This document shows positions 15,734-23,244 of a DNA stretch of 29,448 nucleotides, piece by piece. Both the position numbers and the translations under genes were made by a program. A model generated the notes under the pieces. The model did no database searches and was not told where the DNA came from. It worked only from the letters and a program-made list of their open reading frames with translations. Numbering within the stretch: the stretch's first letter is position 1; the number at the start of each line of letters is the position of its first letter. Origin of the DNA: Bacillus pseudomycoides DSM 12442 (GTDB taxonomy: Bacteria; Bacillota; Bacilli; Bacillales; Bacillaceae_G); the NCBI RefSeq assembly GCF_000161455.1, contig NZ_CM000745.1:5272113-5301560 (forward strand), given 5' to 3'.

Positions 15734-16342
15734 TTATTTATTAGAGATAGGTCCAAATAATCTCAGGGCTTGTATCGTTATATCCTTCCACATCAAGTTT
15801 GTATATTCATCAATAAACGTTAAACGCATTCCGTTTAAGATGGATAAGTACGACTCGGCAACTAATGAAGGTGATTCTTCATAAAAGTAACCCAGCCTTT
15901 GCCCTGCTTCAATAACCGGATGAATACAGTCTATAAATACATTTACAAAATCGTTTAGTTCTTTAAAAAGCTTTGGAAATCGATCAGGTCTCGCAAGAAC
16001 CTGCTGAATTAGACGTAGGTATTCACTTTTCATTGAAAAGAGTTGTACATGGCAATCTATCATTTCCTTCACAACTTCAAGAGGCTCACCTTTAAAGTGT
16101 TCTTCTATCTCAATAAAATATGGTTTGATTTCCTCCAATGGCTCCAAAATCGCTGATTCATAAAGTGCTTCTTTTGAATCAAAATACGTAAATACAGTAC
16201 CAAAGCTAACTCCTGCTTCTTTTGCTATTTCGGCAACTTTTGTCTCTGCAAAACCATTCTCACTATATAATTTAATTGCGGCGTTTAGGATAGTAGATCT
16301 TTTTCTTTTCTTTTTTTCATCATTAGTAAGTCTAGGTTCCAT
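15734..16342 (-). CDS. TetR/AcrR family transcriptional repressor
   Basis: A 202-residue dimeric repressor. The N-terminal helix-turn-helix spans about residues 14-60, with STILNAAIKLYSENGFAETKVAEIAKEAGVSFGTVFTYFDSKEALY matching the TetR consensus, here cited by its ends only: STILNAAIKLYSENGF and FGTVFTYFDSKEALY. The C-terminal ligand-binding domain is variable and its inducer unknown. AAAGGAG sits 7 nt before the ATG. A perfect 16-bp palindrome just upstream is the likely operator, giving autorepression and control of the MFS pump that follows after 12 nt. Confidence 0.88.
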   Translation of the reverse strand: MEPRLTNDEKKKRKRSTILNAAIKLYSENGFAETKVAEIAKEAGVSFGTVFTYFDSKEALYESAILEPLEEIKPYFIEIEEHFKGEPLEVVKEMIDCHVQLFSMKSEYLRLIQQVLARPDRFPKLFKELNDFVNVFIDCIHPVIEAGQRLGYFYEESPSLVAESYLSILNGMRLTFIDEYTNLMWKDITIQALRLFGPISNK

Positions 16343-16366
16343 TTAGATGCTCCTTTCATAATAAAT

Positions 16367-16382
16367 GATTGATTAATCAATC
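16367..16382. promoter_or_regulatory. Putative TetR operator palindrome
   Basis: GATTGATTAATCAATC is a perfect 16-bp palindrome 25 nt upstream of the tetR ATG, the usual position and size of a TetR-family operator. Beyond it, 16383-16590 holds only gene-free sequence with short frames, including a 9-codon MTKRKRTSE frame on the - strand. Confidence 0.7.
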
Positions 16383-16591
16383 GAATTTTATTGTAATTTG
16401 TTTCCATTGTCAATATGATGAAGGAATTTATTTTCATATTTTTACATTTAGTTATATTCGAACTTCGCAAACCAATAAATTTAGCTCAAAAGTCGTTATT
16501 CTATTAAATGGCCCTTTAACAGAACAACTCTATGTCACTCAATAATTCCTTAATCCACCTTTTATTCAGATGTTCTTTTTCTTTTAGTCAT

Positions 16592-16627
16592 AAAAACACC
16601 CCTTTAGATAAAAATATCCAAAAGGGT
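16592..16627 (-). terminator. Terminator of the MutG/MutE/BcrA-like operon
   Basis: On the - strand CCCTTT (16626-16621) pairs with AAAGGG (16606-16600 region), with an inner GATA/TATC stem, followed by TGTTTTT. It lies about 50 nt after the last permease gene. Confidence 0.65.
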
Positions 16628-16648
16628 AAAGCTTCGCATCTTTTTTAT

Positions 16649-16669
16649 AAACATCGCGACTTTATTTCA
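16649..16669 (+). repeat. Single copy of the CGCGACTTT repeat
   Basis: AAACATCGCGACTTTATTTC matches unit 3 of the tandem array at 2436-2516 with few differences. As there, it is preceded by TTTTTTATA and lies beyond the 3' end of a - strand gene. Confidence 0.6.
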
Positions 16670-16677
16670 AATCAACA

Positions 16678-17424
16678 TCATATAATATCTTTTATTGTAA
16701 ATCTTTGAACTCCTACAAAAGTAAATATAATAACAAATAAGCAACTTAACACATAAAAGCTACTAAATTGAAAGAAAGTCTGCAAGCCTTCTAGATGAAT
16801 AGGGTCCATTGCTAATCCTGGTTGCGAAAATGGCCATATATACCCGATATTTAAGTAATGAAATATCATTCCTATACATGTAAAACCAAAACTCATTCCA
16901 ACTGGAACAGCAAAACTTTTTATAGAAGATGAGAGAAATAATTGTACTGCAGCAATTGAAAATGTACCAATCCATCCATTGAATGACCAATTTAATAATG
17001 AAATCCAAGGAATAGGACTTGTAATACCTAGTAGCTTACCAATTACAATATAAGCAATTAAAAAAAATACTTGTGTCAATAAAGTTAACATAAAGATTAC
17101 TAATAACTTTGCCATGTACACATATTGAAACGGAATTGGTAAAGAGATGATTTTTTTCCAATTTCCCTCGCTATGTTCAAAGCGGCATACAAATGCACAA
17201 TAAATACTTACTACGACAGGAAATAAAAATAATCCATAAATTAATCCAACTTGTGTCCAAGCTTTCTCCCACTCATTTGTTGAGACTTTCATTAAGACAT
17301 CATAGTTTACTTGAAAATTTATGAGTCCAAGCGCAATACAAATAAGCGGAATGAATGTCATTACAATCCATATTTTTGAACGTTTTAATTTTAATAATTC
17401 GCATCGAAATGAGCTTAATAACAT
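16678..17424 (-). CDS. ABC-2 permease, lantibiotic-immunity MutG/EpiG type
   Basis: A 248-residue, six-TM permease. MLLSSFRCELLKLKRSKIWIV at the N-terminus and the EHSEGNWKKIISLPIPFQYVYMAK loop (the conserved E..NNWK/LP motif of these permeases) place it in the LanG/MutG branch of the ABC-2 superfamily. These subunits pair with a LanE-type permease and a BcrA-like ATPase to remove lantibiotics or bacitracin-like peptides from the membrane. It is the last gene of the operon, 12 nt after the MutE-like gene. No lantibiotic structural or modification genes occur nearby, so a resistance role is more likely than self-immunity. Confidence 0.78.
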   Translation of the reverse strand: MLLSSFRCELLKLKRSKIWIVMTFIPLICIALGLINFQVNYDVLMKVSTNEWEKAWTQVGLIYGLFLFPVVVSIYCAFVCRFEHSEGNWKKIISLPIPFQYVYMAKLLVIFMLTLLTQVFFLIAYIVIGKLLGITSPIPWISLLNWSFNGWIGTFSIAAVQLFLSSSIKSFAVPVGMSFGFTCIGMIFHYLNIGYIWPFSQPGLAMDPIHLEGLQTFFQFSSFYVLSCLFVIIFTFVGVQRFTIKDII

Positions 17425-17436
17425 ATCTGCATCCTC

Positions 17437-18177
17437 CTAATGAATATCTTTGTGCGCAAAATGAACAGTGCTAAGAACGATAAATAATAAACTAACTCCT
17501 AAACTTAACAAAAGATTCATCATGACTCCTTCATTTGGGAAATACACTATTTTCCCATTGGAAAAAGCCCAAGAAATTGGATTTGTCAGAGATGAATATG
17601 TCCAAATTATCCATGTTTTCCAAGGAAACATCTGCCCGCAATACCCAAGAAATGAGCCGATTACACCTGCCGTTAAAGAAAATACTTGATTTTTCACTAC
17701 CAAAGATATCCAGAGTTGCAAAATAACCATAGGAATACATCCTATAATGGTAAAACAACCATATTTCAGTAATAATATCACCGGAATTCCACCATCAAAA
17801 TTAAAGATTTTTCCCATTAATATAATTACAGAAATAGAAATTACACCTGCGTATACAAGAAAAAAGAGGCTAAAGATAATTTTGGTTATATATACTAGCT
17901 TCCTAGATGTGGGAATTGCACACAATAGCTTCCAGGTGTTCCCCTTATTTTCAAAATCAATTATTCGAGATGTAATTGTCGCAATCATTATAGGTAAAAA
18001 TAATGCATTTATCATACTTACTCTTGAAAGAAGCGACTCCCAATTTAGAAATTCCTTTTTGTCTTGTGACACAATAGCAAATAACCAAAGTAATGCTAAA
18101 GACTGTATCAAAAATACTACTAAAAATAATTTCTTTCTTTTTAATTTCAATAATTCACTTCTTAAGGCAGCAATCAT
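17437..18177 (-). CDS. ABC-2 permease, lantibiotic-immunity MutE/EpiE type
   Basis: A 246-residue, six-TM permease homologous in layout to its downstream neighbour. It begins MIAALRSELLKLKRKKLFLVVFL, with the DFENKGNTWKLLCAIPTSRKLVY loop equivalent to the EHSEGNWKKI loop of the MutG-like subunit. It is translationally coupled to the ATPase (TAATG overlap at 18177). The order ATPase-MutE-MutG is the standard order of such three-protein exporters. Confidence 0.78.
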   Translation of the reverse strand: MIAALRSELLKLKRKKLFLVVFLIQSLALLWLFAIVSQDKKEFLNWESLLSRVSMINALFLPIMIATITSRIIDFENKGNTWKLLCAIPTSRKLVYITKIIFSLFFLVYAGVISISVIILMGKIFNFDGGIPVILLLKYGCFTIIGCIPMVILQLWISLVVKNQVFSLTAGVIGSFLGYCGQMFPWKTWIIWTYSSLTNPISWAFSNGKIVYFPNEGVMMNLLLSLGVSLLFIVLSTVHFAHKDIH

Positions 18178-19091
18178 TATAAAACACCACCTTTTTCTGT
18201 TAGGCTTAGAAATATTTCTTCCAACGTATGCTTCTCTTCTTCAATTCGATACACTGATAAATTCTGCTGTACTAATAAATGATTTATGTGAGAAATAAGG
18301 TGATCTTCTTGTTGATGCGTAACTAGACAATTACCTTCAATTCTAAGATGAATTTGATGCTGTTCTAAAATTTGATGAGCCTTCACTACATCATTTACGC
18401 GTATTTTCATTGATGCCTGACTTTTTTTGCGTAACACTTCAATTTTATCTTGAAAAATAAGCTGTCCACTATTAATAATGCCCACTTGTGTTGCAATTTG
18501 ATCCATCTCATTTAACAAATGACTAGAAATAACAACTGTCATATCATATTGCTTTGGCAGTTGTTTGATGAGTTCACGAATTTCTTGAATCCCGGCAGGG
18601 TCTAATCCGTTTGTGGGTTCATCTAAAATTAACAATTTTGGATTTCCAAGTAGTGCCATTGCTATGCCAAGGCGTTGCTTCATTCCAAGTGAGTATTGTT
18701 TAACTAGTTTATCTTTTTGTTTCTCTAATCGAACGATACACAATACCTCATCAATATTCTTTTTTGGTACTTGTAACATTTGCCGAATTACTTCTAGGTT
18801 TTCATGACCTGTTAAATGTCCATAATAAGATGGCGATTCAACAAGAGAGCCAACCTCTCTTAAAATATCTATTCGATTTGTTTTTAAATCTCGATTGAAT
18901 ACTTTAATATTACCTGTAGTCGGTTTTATTAATCCCAGTAACATTCTAATTGTCGTTGTTTTCCCAGCCCCATTTGGGCCTAGAAATCCATAGATTTCAC
19001 CTTTACCGACTTTCATTTGTAATTGACTCACACTATTTACAGCTCCATATGTCTTTGTCAAATCTTCTGTCTCAACGATATATGTTCCCAT
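18177..19091 (-). CDS. ABC transporter ATP-binding protein, BcrA/MutF type
   Basis: A 304-residue ATPase. It has Walker A GPNGAGKTTT (38-47), the BcrA-type signature YSLGMKQRLGIAMALL in place of LSGGQ, Walker B LLILDEPTNGLDP, and the H-loop SSHLL. A C-terminal domain of about 90 residues (from about 215) is typical of bacitracin/lantibiotic ATPases. Start at 19091, with AGAGGTG 6 nt upstream; the GTG three codons earlier overlaps that site. It powers the two permeases downstream. Expression probably depends on the adjacent two-component system, whose kinase is broken. Confidence 0.85.
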   Translation of the reverse strand: MGTYIVETEDLTKTYGAVNSVSQLQMKVGKGEIYGFLGPNGAGKTTTIRMLLGLIKPTTGNIKVFNRDLKTNRIDILREVGSLVESPSYYGHLTGHENLEVIRQMLQVPKKNIDEVLCIVRLEKQKDKLVKQYSLGMKQRLGIAMALLGNPKLLILDEPTNGLDPAGIQEIRELIKQLPKQYDMTVVISSHLLNEMDQIATQVGIINSGQLIFQDKIEVLRKKSQASMKIRVNDVVKAHQILEQHQIHLRIEGNCLVTHQQEDHLISHINHLLVQQNLSVYRIEEEKHTLEEIFLSLTEKGGVL

Positions 19092-19177
19092 TATTGGCAC
19101 CTCTTTTTCTTGATTAAGCTATCATTTATTATGAAAGTTCTTGCTTAATCTTGAATTGAGCTGACCTTAAGTTTAGC

Positions 19178-20572
19178 TTAATTTTCTAACGGAAGCTGAA
19201 ATATAATTTTTGTACCGTTTCCTTTGCTGCTTTCAACTATAATTTCTCCACCGTGAGCCACGATGATTTCTCTTACAATCGCCATTCCTAAACCTGAACC
19301 ACTTTTTGGATCTGTATTTGTACCACGGAAATATCGATCAAAAATGTGTGGTAAATCATTTTTATTTATTCCGTCACCATTGTCTTCAATCGTAAATACG
19401 GTATATCCAGATGTTTATTTTATGCGAACTTGTATTAATGTTTCAACATCAGTATGAATAAGCGCATTATTCAATAAATTTACTATCACACGTTGAATTA
19501 ATCCCTGATCTGCTTTTATAATTAGTTCCTTCTTAAGACATTCAAACTCAATTAATCGATTCTCATAATGAGGCATATTCATAAATTCAATAATCGTTTC
19601 TCGGGTGAGATTCACAATATCTACTGTATTTTTATGGATAGGTAACAACGCATTCTTCAATTGATATGTAAGTTTTAAATCATTAATCAATTTTTCAATA
19701 TAAATTGATTTATTTTGAATGACTTCTGCATATTGGTACATTTCTTGCATATTGATTTTATACTTGCGATTCCCTATAATTTCACTATAACCTTTAATAG
19801 AAGAAAGTGGTGTCTTTAAATCATGAGAGATATTTATAATCCATTCTGCTCGCATCGTATCTAGCCTTTTTCTTTGGAGATTAATATCCTTTAGTTGATG
19901 CGATAACTGATTCAAAGTTATATATACCTCTGCATATATTCCTTTTTCTTCCGGTACTTGTTCATATTGTCCTTGTTTTAACTTATTAATATGTTCAATT
20001 ATCGTGACAACAGGTTTTGACATATACCTTGCCACAATGTAAGCAAATAATAAAATACAAACTACTGTTACTCCTATTAACATTAAAATTCCATATGGAT
20101 AGAAGCTAGATAAATTATTGAAGTTCAAATAGACAGATTTTCGCAATGCTTGGTTTGACGGAAAAGCGACAATATAACTTTCTACTTGTGTACTTTTATC
20201 TAATTTACCCACAAACGTTGTATACCCCCCAATATCGTACTTATAGCGTAAAATCAAATCACTAGGGGTATAATGAGTTGGTGTATTTTTAGGCTTATAC
20301 ATTTGAAATACTTCATCACTATTACGATTTAATACTTGTAACCATGCTCCATGTTCTTGCAAAAAAATTTTCCCTTTATTTGTTATAGAAATACTTCCAT
20401 TTTCTACTGTGATTTCTTTTTGAAAAGCTAATACTGAGCCCTCTGGATCGTCCATTCCCTCACGGTTATAAGTAAATACTAAATAACTAAAAGCAAAAAA
20501 TTGAACGATTAGGATAAACATAATTAATCCTATTAATGAGGTAATATATAGTCTCGTGACCTTCCACTTCAT
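19178..20572 (-). pseudogene. Sensor histidine kinase with a premature stop in the ATPase domain
   Basis: The gene reads as 464 codons with a single in-frame TAA at codon 386 (19415-19417). Upstream of the stop: TM1 (about 10-34), an extracellular domain, TM2 (about 158-181), HAMP, HisKA with H250 in NISHDLKTPLSSIKGYS, and the N-box NLLNNALIH (365-373). Downstream, in the same frame: TIEDNGDGINKNDLPHIFDRY and SGSGLGMAIVREIIVAHGG to the natural TAA at 19178. Without read-through, the product lacks the DxGxG and G-boxes needed to bind ATP and should be inactive. A single base change (for example GAA to TAA) explains it. The start overlaps the regulator's stop by 4 nt (ATGA). Confidence 0.85.
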
Positions 20573-21291
20573 CTTGCATCACCTTTTGTATTAAGTTTAT
20601 ATCCGAGTCCCCTTACTGTTACAAGGTAATGAGGGTTGGAAGGATTATCCTCTATTTTTTCTCTTAAATGTCTCATATGCACCATCATAATATTGTCATT
20701 ACCCAGATATGTTTCTCCCCAGACAGCTTCATATAAGCGGGCCTTACTAAAAATTTGATTTGGGTTTTTTATTAAAAATAGTAATATATTAAATTCTTTT
20801 GCTGTTAAAGATAGTAATGTATCACCCTTTAACACTGTTCCTTGTGCCTCATCTATCGTAATGTCTCCAAACTGATACATAATCCGAGCCTTTTCTTGAT
20901 ATTGATTGCGTCGAAAAAATGCTTTTATCTTATATGCTACTTCTTTCGGACTAAAAGGCTTTGTAATGTAATCATCGCCACCTATACTTAATCCAAGTAT
21001 TTTATCTAAATCTTCATTTTTCGCCGATAAGAAAAATATTGGAACGAATGTAAACTGTCGAATTTGCTGACAAACACTATATCCATCTAAATCTGGAAGC
21101 ATAATATCTAACATGATAAGATCTGGCTGTACTCGCTTACACATGCGTATTCCTTCTGCTCCTGTTGTATAAGTATAAATATGTTGAAACCCCTCTTTCT
21201 TTAAAACTGTTTCTAACAAATTTAAAATCTCTTTTTCATCATCTACTATAAGGATTTTTTTTGTATAAACATCTGGAATATTATGTATCAT
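20569..21291 (-). CDS. OmpR-family response regulator
   Basis: A 240-residue regulator. The receiver domain has the acidic pair D17/D18 (VDDEKE), phospho-acceptor D62 in MLDIMLPDLDG, and K111 in TKPFSP. A winged-helix DNA-binding domain (about 140-235) ends VRGLGYKLNT. All switch residues are present, so it looks intact. Its cognate kinase, overlapping by 4 nt, carries a nonsense codon. By position it should regulate the BcrA/MutE/MutG-like exporter downstream on the same strand. This type of regulator plus kinase plus LanFEG exporter is common in peptide-antibiotic resistance modules of Firmicutes. Confidence 0.88.
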   Translation of the reverse strand: MIHNIPDVYTKKILIVDDEKEILNLLETVLKKEGFQHIYTYTTGAEGIRMCKRVQPDLIMLDIMLPDLDGYSVCQQIRQFTFVPIFFLSAKNEDLDKILGLSIGGDDYITKPFSPKEVAYKIKAFFRRNQYQEKARIMYQFGDITIDEAQGTVLKGDTLLSLTAKEFNILLFLIKNPNQIFSKARLYEAVWGETYLGNDNIMMVHMRHLREKIEDNPSNPHYLVTVRGLGYKLNTKGDAR

Positions 21292-21491
21292 CTATTGCAC
21301 CTCAATATCTTTCTATATAGTTTAAAATTAAATAGTGAACAGTATTACCTTAATTATTAATGTATCATTTCCATTCTACAGTAAAATAGTAATTTAAAAG
21401 TTTTCTTACTGATTTTAGAGGAGGATTATCATTTTTTCGATATGATTGCTTTTATTATGAAAATTTTAAGTTAAACATGGGTCACCTAATA

Positions 21492-21542
21492 CAACACAAT
21501 TTATAAGAAGTGATCATTTGTTTATGCAACATAATTTACAAG
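21492..21542 (+). repeat. TnpI-type direct repeats of a Tn4430-like resolution site
   Basis: CAACACAATTTATAAG (21492-21507) and CAACATAATTTACAAG (21527-21542) are 14/16 identical direct repeats starting 35 nt apart, ending just before the ribosome binding site of tnpI. Tn4430's internal resolution site uses TnpI motifs with a CAACACAAT core, two direct and two inverted. The inverted core pair is not seen here. Confidence 0.6.
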
Positions 21543-21557
21543 AGAGGAGGCAAATAC

Positions 21558-21617
21558 ATGGATGTGGCAAAACAGTTTTCTTCCTGTCTAAAACAGGAGA
21601 AAAAAAGTGAGCACACG
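21558..21617 (+). pseudogene. tnpI: 5' stub of a Tn4430-type tyrosine recombinase (tnpI)
   Basis: After GAGAGGAGG (21542-21550) an ATG opens MDVAKQFSSCLKQEKKSEHT, which agrees closely with the first 20 residues of Tn4430 TnpI as I remember them. TnpI is the site-specific recombinase that resolves cointegrates of this Tn3-family transposon. At codon 20 the frame runs into the terminal inverted repeat of an IS6-family element (GGTTCTGTTGCAAAG at 21617), and the remaining ~264 codons are absent. The gene is inactive. Confidence 0.65.
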
Positions 21618-21970
21618 GTTCTGTTGCAAAGTTACCCAAAACATAGAGAATCTAGAGTTGCATCGTTAAATGGTTATGCAACCATTAATAATTCCTGTAA
21701 TTCGTTATACACCGAAAAGGCGGAGCCTATTTGAAGACTTCGCCTTTGTTTGTATAGGGCATGAATGGTTTCAATGCCTTTTATTGTACGAGAAGCATGC
21801 CGGAGAGTTTGAAATCCCGATGACCTAGCAAAACGACGTTTCACATGTCGGTGGTCTTGTTCTATACGATTATTCATATGTTTAACGGTACAATTAACGG
21901 TGCTTTTGTAAAATCCTTTCTCCTTTAACTTTTTAAATGCATAAAGTAACGCTGGCGCAATAAATTTTGA
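21617..21970 (-). mobile_element. Truncated IS6-family insertion sequence
   Basis: The right end carries the IS6/IS26-type terminal repeat GGTTCTGTTGCAAAGTT (21617-21633). The transposase runs leftward from inside toward it. The other end is cut off at a 20-bp palindrome (21954-21999), leaving about 350 of the usual 800 bp. It inserted into or next to tnpI. Confidence 0.8.
21674..21970 (-). pseudogene. C-terminal fragment of an IS6-family transposase
   Basis: About 98 codons remain of a DDE transposase of roughly 230. They read KFIAPALLYAFKKLKEKG, then STVNCTVKHMNNRIEQDHRHVKRR (cited here only by KHMNNRIEQDHRH), then SGFQTLRHASRTIKGIE. NNRIEQDHRHVKRR contains the catalytic Glu of the DDE triad (..E-DH.. 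block conserved in IS6/IS26/IS240). The two catalytic Asp residues and the start are lost upstream. The frame meets a TAG at 21971-21973 inside the palindrome. Confidence 0.8.
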
Positions 21971-21999
21971 CTATATATTTAGTCAAAATTTATTGCGCC
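21954..21999. repeat. 20-bp perfect fold-back palindrome at the IS6 break point
   Basis: GGCGCAATAAATTTTGACTA (21954-21973) and its exact complement (21980-21999) surround TATATT. The left arm is mostly transposase coding sequence, so the right arm is an inverted duplication of it. Confidence 0.75.
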
Positions 22000-22011
22000 C
22001 ATTCTAAATAC

Positions 22012-22278
22012 CTATTTATCTCTTTGTTTCCAAACACCGTTTCTTTTATAATATACATGATTCTCATTCATAAAATTAGCGGTATTACTAGGAATGGCAA
22101 ACTTCTTATTTGTGCTTTTTCTCTTTTTCCTTTTCTTTTTTCTTTTCTCTTCTTTAATAGTTTGTAAATCTGCTTTCCACTGTTTTAAAAGTTTTTTTCC
22201 CTCCATAGCTTCACAAATTACCCCTTCAAAAAACCAATTATTAACTTTATTACTGATAAATTCTTTATTTTCATTGGA
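22012..22278 (-). other. Lysine-rich open frame without a start, possible gene remnant
   Basis: An uninterrupted frame of 88 codons contains NKVNNWFFEGVICEAMEGKK and a run of Lys/Arg (EEKRKKKRKKRKS), then a C-terminus NENHVYYKRNGVWKQRDK. The only ATG (22206) lacks a ribosome binding site. It ends 12 nt from the palindrome, so it may be the tail of a gene cut by the same rearrangements. Not recognised. Low-complexity purine-rich DNA could also produce it by chance. Confidence 0.2.
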
Positions 22279-22468
22279 ATTCCTTTTTATTTATTCATTT
22301 ATTTATTTATATTAATTTATCTTTTTAAGTTAAAGAGAAAATCGTTAAATAATTCCTCTTTTATAAAATATTAGAGGTAACATGTTGGAAGCCCTAAAGG
22401 ATTCTTTCTATAAAAAATATATGAATTTTATGATTTATAATTACTAAATTTTTCTTATTTAGGCACGA

Positions 22469-22638
22469 TATAATTAGAAAGTGAATAAATAAATTTAAGG
22501 TGTAGTTGCTATGAAACAATTAGCAAAGTATCTTTATTGGATCTAAAATAAAAATTTCACAGCAATTACCTGGAATTTAATTGTAATTCGATATTTTAAG
22601 GGGTTTGAAAGTAAACTAATATTGAAAAGTTTACTTTC
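22469..22638 (+). promoter_or_regulatory. Orphan leader-peptide/attenuator-like unit
   Basis: TATAAT (22469-22474) is followed by AAGGTG and an 11-codon ORF, MKQLAKYLYWI (22511-22546). Near-complementary segments enclose it: GGTGTAGTTGCTATGAAA (22499-22516) and TTTCACAGCAATTACC (22555-22570). Next come AAGGGG and a perfect 11-bp hairpin (22607-22617 with 22628-22638). This is the layout of translation-controlled attenuators before antibiotic-resistance genes. No such gene follows; only a 9-codon frame starts at the hairpin. The rest of 22280-22740 is AT-rich and gene-free. Confidence 0.35.
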
Positions 22639-22736
22639 ATGAATGATAAAAAAGGTCTAATTATTTAAGGTTAATTTAAGGTGGATTTTATAGGTATTTT
22701 CAGTTTATATATTATAATTATGATATTAAGTTATAT

Positions 22737-22914
22737 TTATAGAGTTGTTACAAAGTGAACATCCTTTTCCTGAAGTTGTTCTACTAACTGTAATAGCTGA
22801 ATGGTATTTCGCCCTAAACGATCCATTCTAGTTACGACCAAAGTATCCCCAATAGTTAGTTTTGACAGTATAGGGGATACGGCAACGATTCCTTCTTTTT
22901 GGAGCCACTCACAA
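22737..22914 (-). pseudogene. Serine resolvase/invertase fragment
   Basis: The frame includes SKLTIGDTLVVTRMDRLGRN and TIQLLQLVEQLQEKDVHFVT, the conserved catalytic-domain block (D-RLGR motif) of serine resolvases such as Tn3-family TnpR. Catalytic Ser10 and the start, and everything after HFVT, are missing; a TAA follows four codons later. Upstream of SKLTIGD the frame reads EWLQKEGIVAVSP, not resolvase-like, and coincides with the Tn-end-like motif at 22873. The gene therefore seems to have been broken there. It is inactive. Confidence 0.75.
22873..22912 (+). repeat. Tn-end-like motif, copy 1
   Basis: GGGGATACGGCAACGATTC (22873-22891), then 12 unconserved nt, GCCAC and AAATTT. The same sequence and spacing recur at 29138. 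Its GGGG tip faces the resolvase fragment, as if a transposon lying to the right had inserted there. Confidence 0.45.
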
Positions 22915-22956
22915 ATTTATAACAAGAGGGAATTCAAGTAGTTATTTAACTACTCA

Positions 22957-22994
22957 GGGTCCCGCCAACCAAATGACATAAAACCCACGCTAAG
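22957..22994 (+). mobile_element. 38-bp Tn3-family terminal inverted repeat
   Basis: The segment begins GGGTCCCGCC and ends AACCCACGCTAAG, exactly 38 bp, the length and end structure (GGGG...TAAG) of Tn3-family repeats. It resembles the Tn4430 repeat as I recall it. The outer tip faces left, so the transposon body would lie rightward, but the Bce-type genes begin 250 nt away. It is a solitary scar. Confidence 0.7.
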
Positions 22995-23069
22995 ACATTT
23001 TATGGAAGATAAAAAACCGACTTTCCTACGTTAAGGAGAAAATCATTCATTTTATAAGTATCTAGATAA

Positions 23070-23106
23070 AGAAAGAGAACATAAATTTAAATTATATTCT
23101 CTTTCT
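23070..23106 (-). terminator. Possible terminator downstream of the BceAB-like operon
   Basis: A 10-bp stem (23070-23079 with 23097-23106) has an AT-rich loop, about 140 nt past the permease stop. The T-run is weak on either strand. Confidence 0.35.
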
Positions 23107-23244
23107 CTCTTATTCATATAGGAAATATTCGATTAAATCCAACCTAGCTACCTTGTTAACTAAAAGAAAGCTAACTATAATGCTAATAAATATTGGATAT
23201 CCTAATTAAATATAAAGCATATACAGTAAAACATCACATTCTTA

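Noticed and set aside
17747..18298. 183-codon + strand frame across the MutE/BcrA-like genes
   Set aside because: It is antisense to two overlapping, well-recognised genes; long opposite frames are common in AT-rich coding DNA.
16678..21291. Lantibiotic biosynthesis cluster
   Set aside because: Only exporter and two-component genes are present; there is no precursor peptide, dehydratase, cyclase or processing protease in the flanks.
22094..22315. Hydrophobic + strand frame rich in Phe and Leu
   Set aside because: It arises from a low-complexity pyrimidine tract and has no ribosome binding site.
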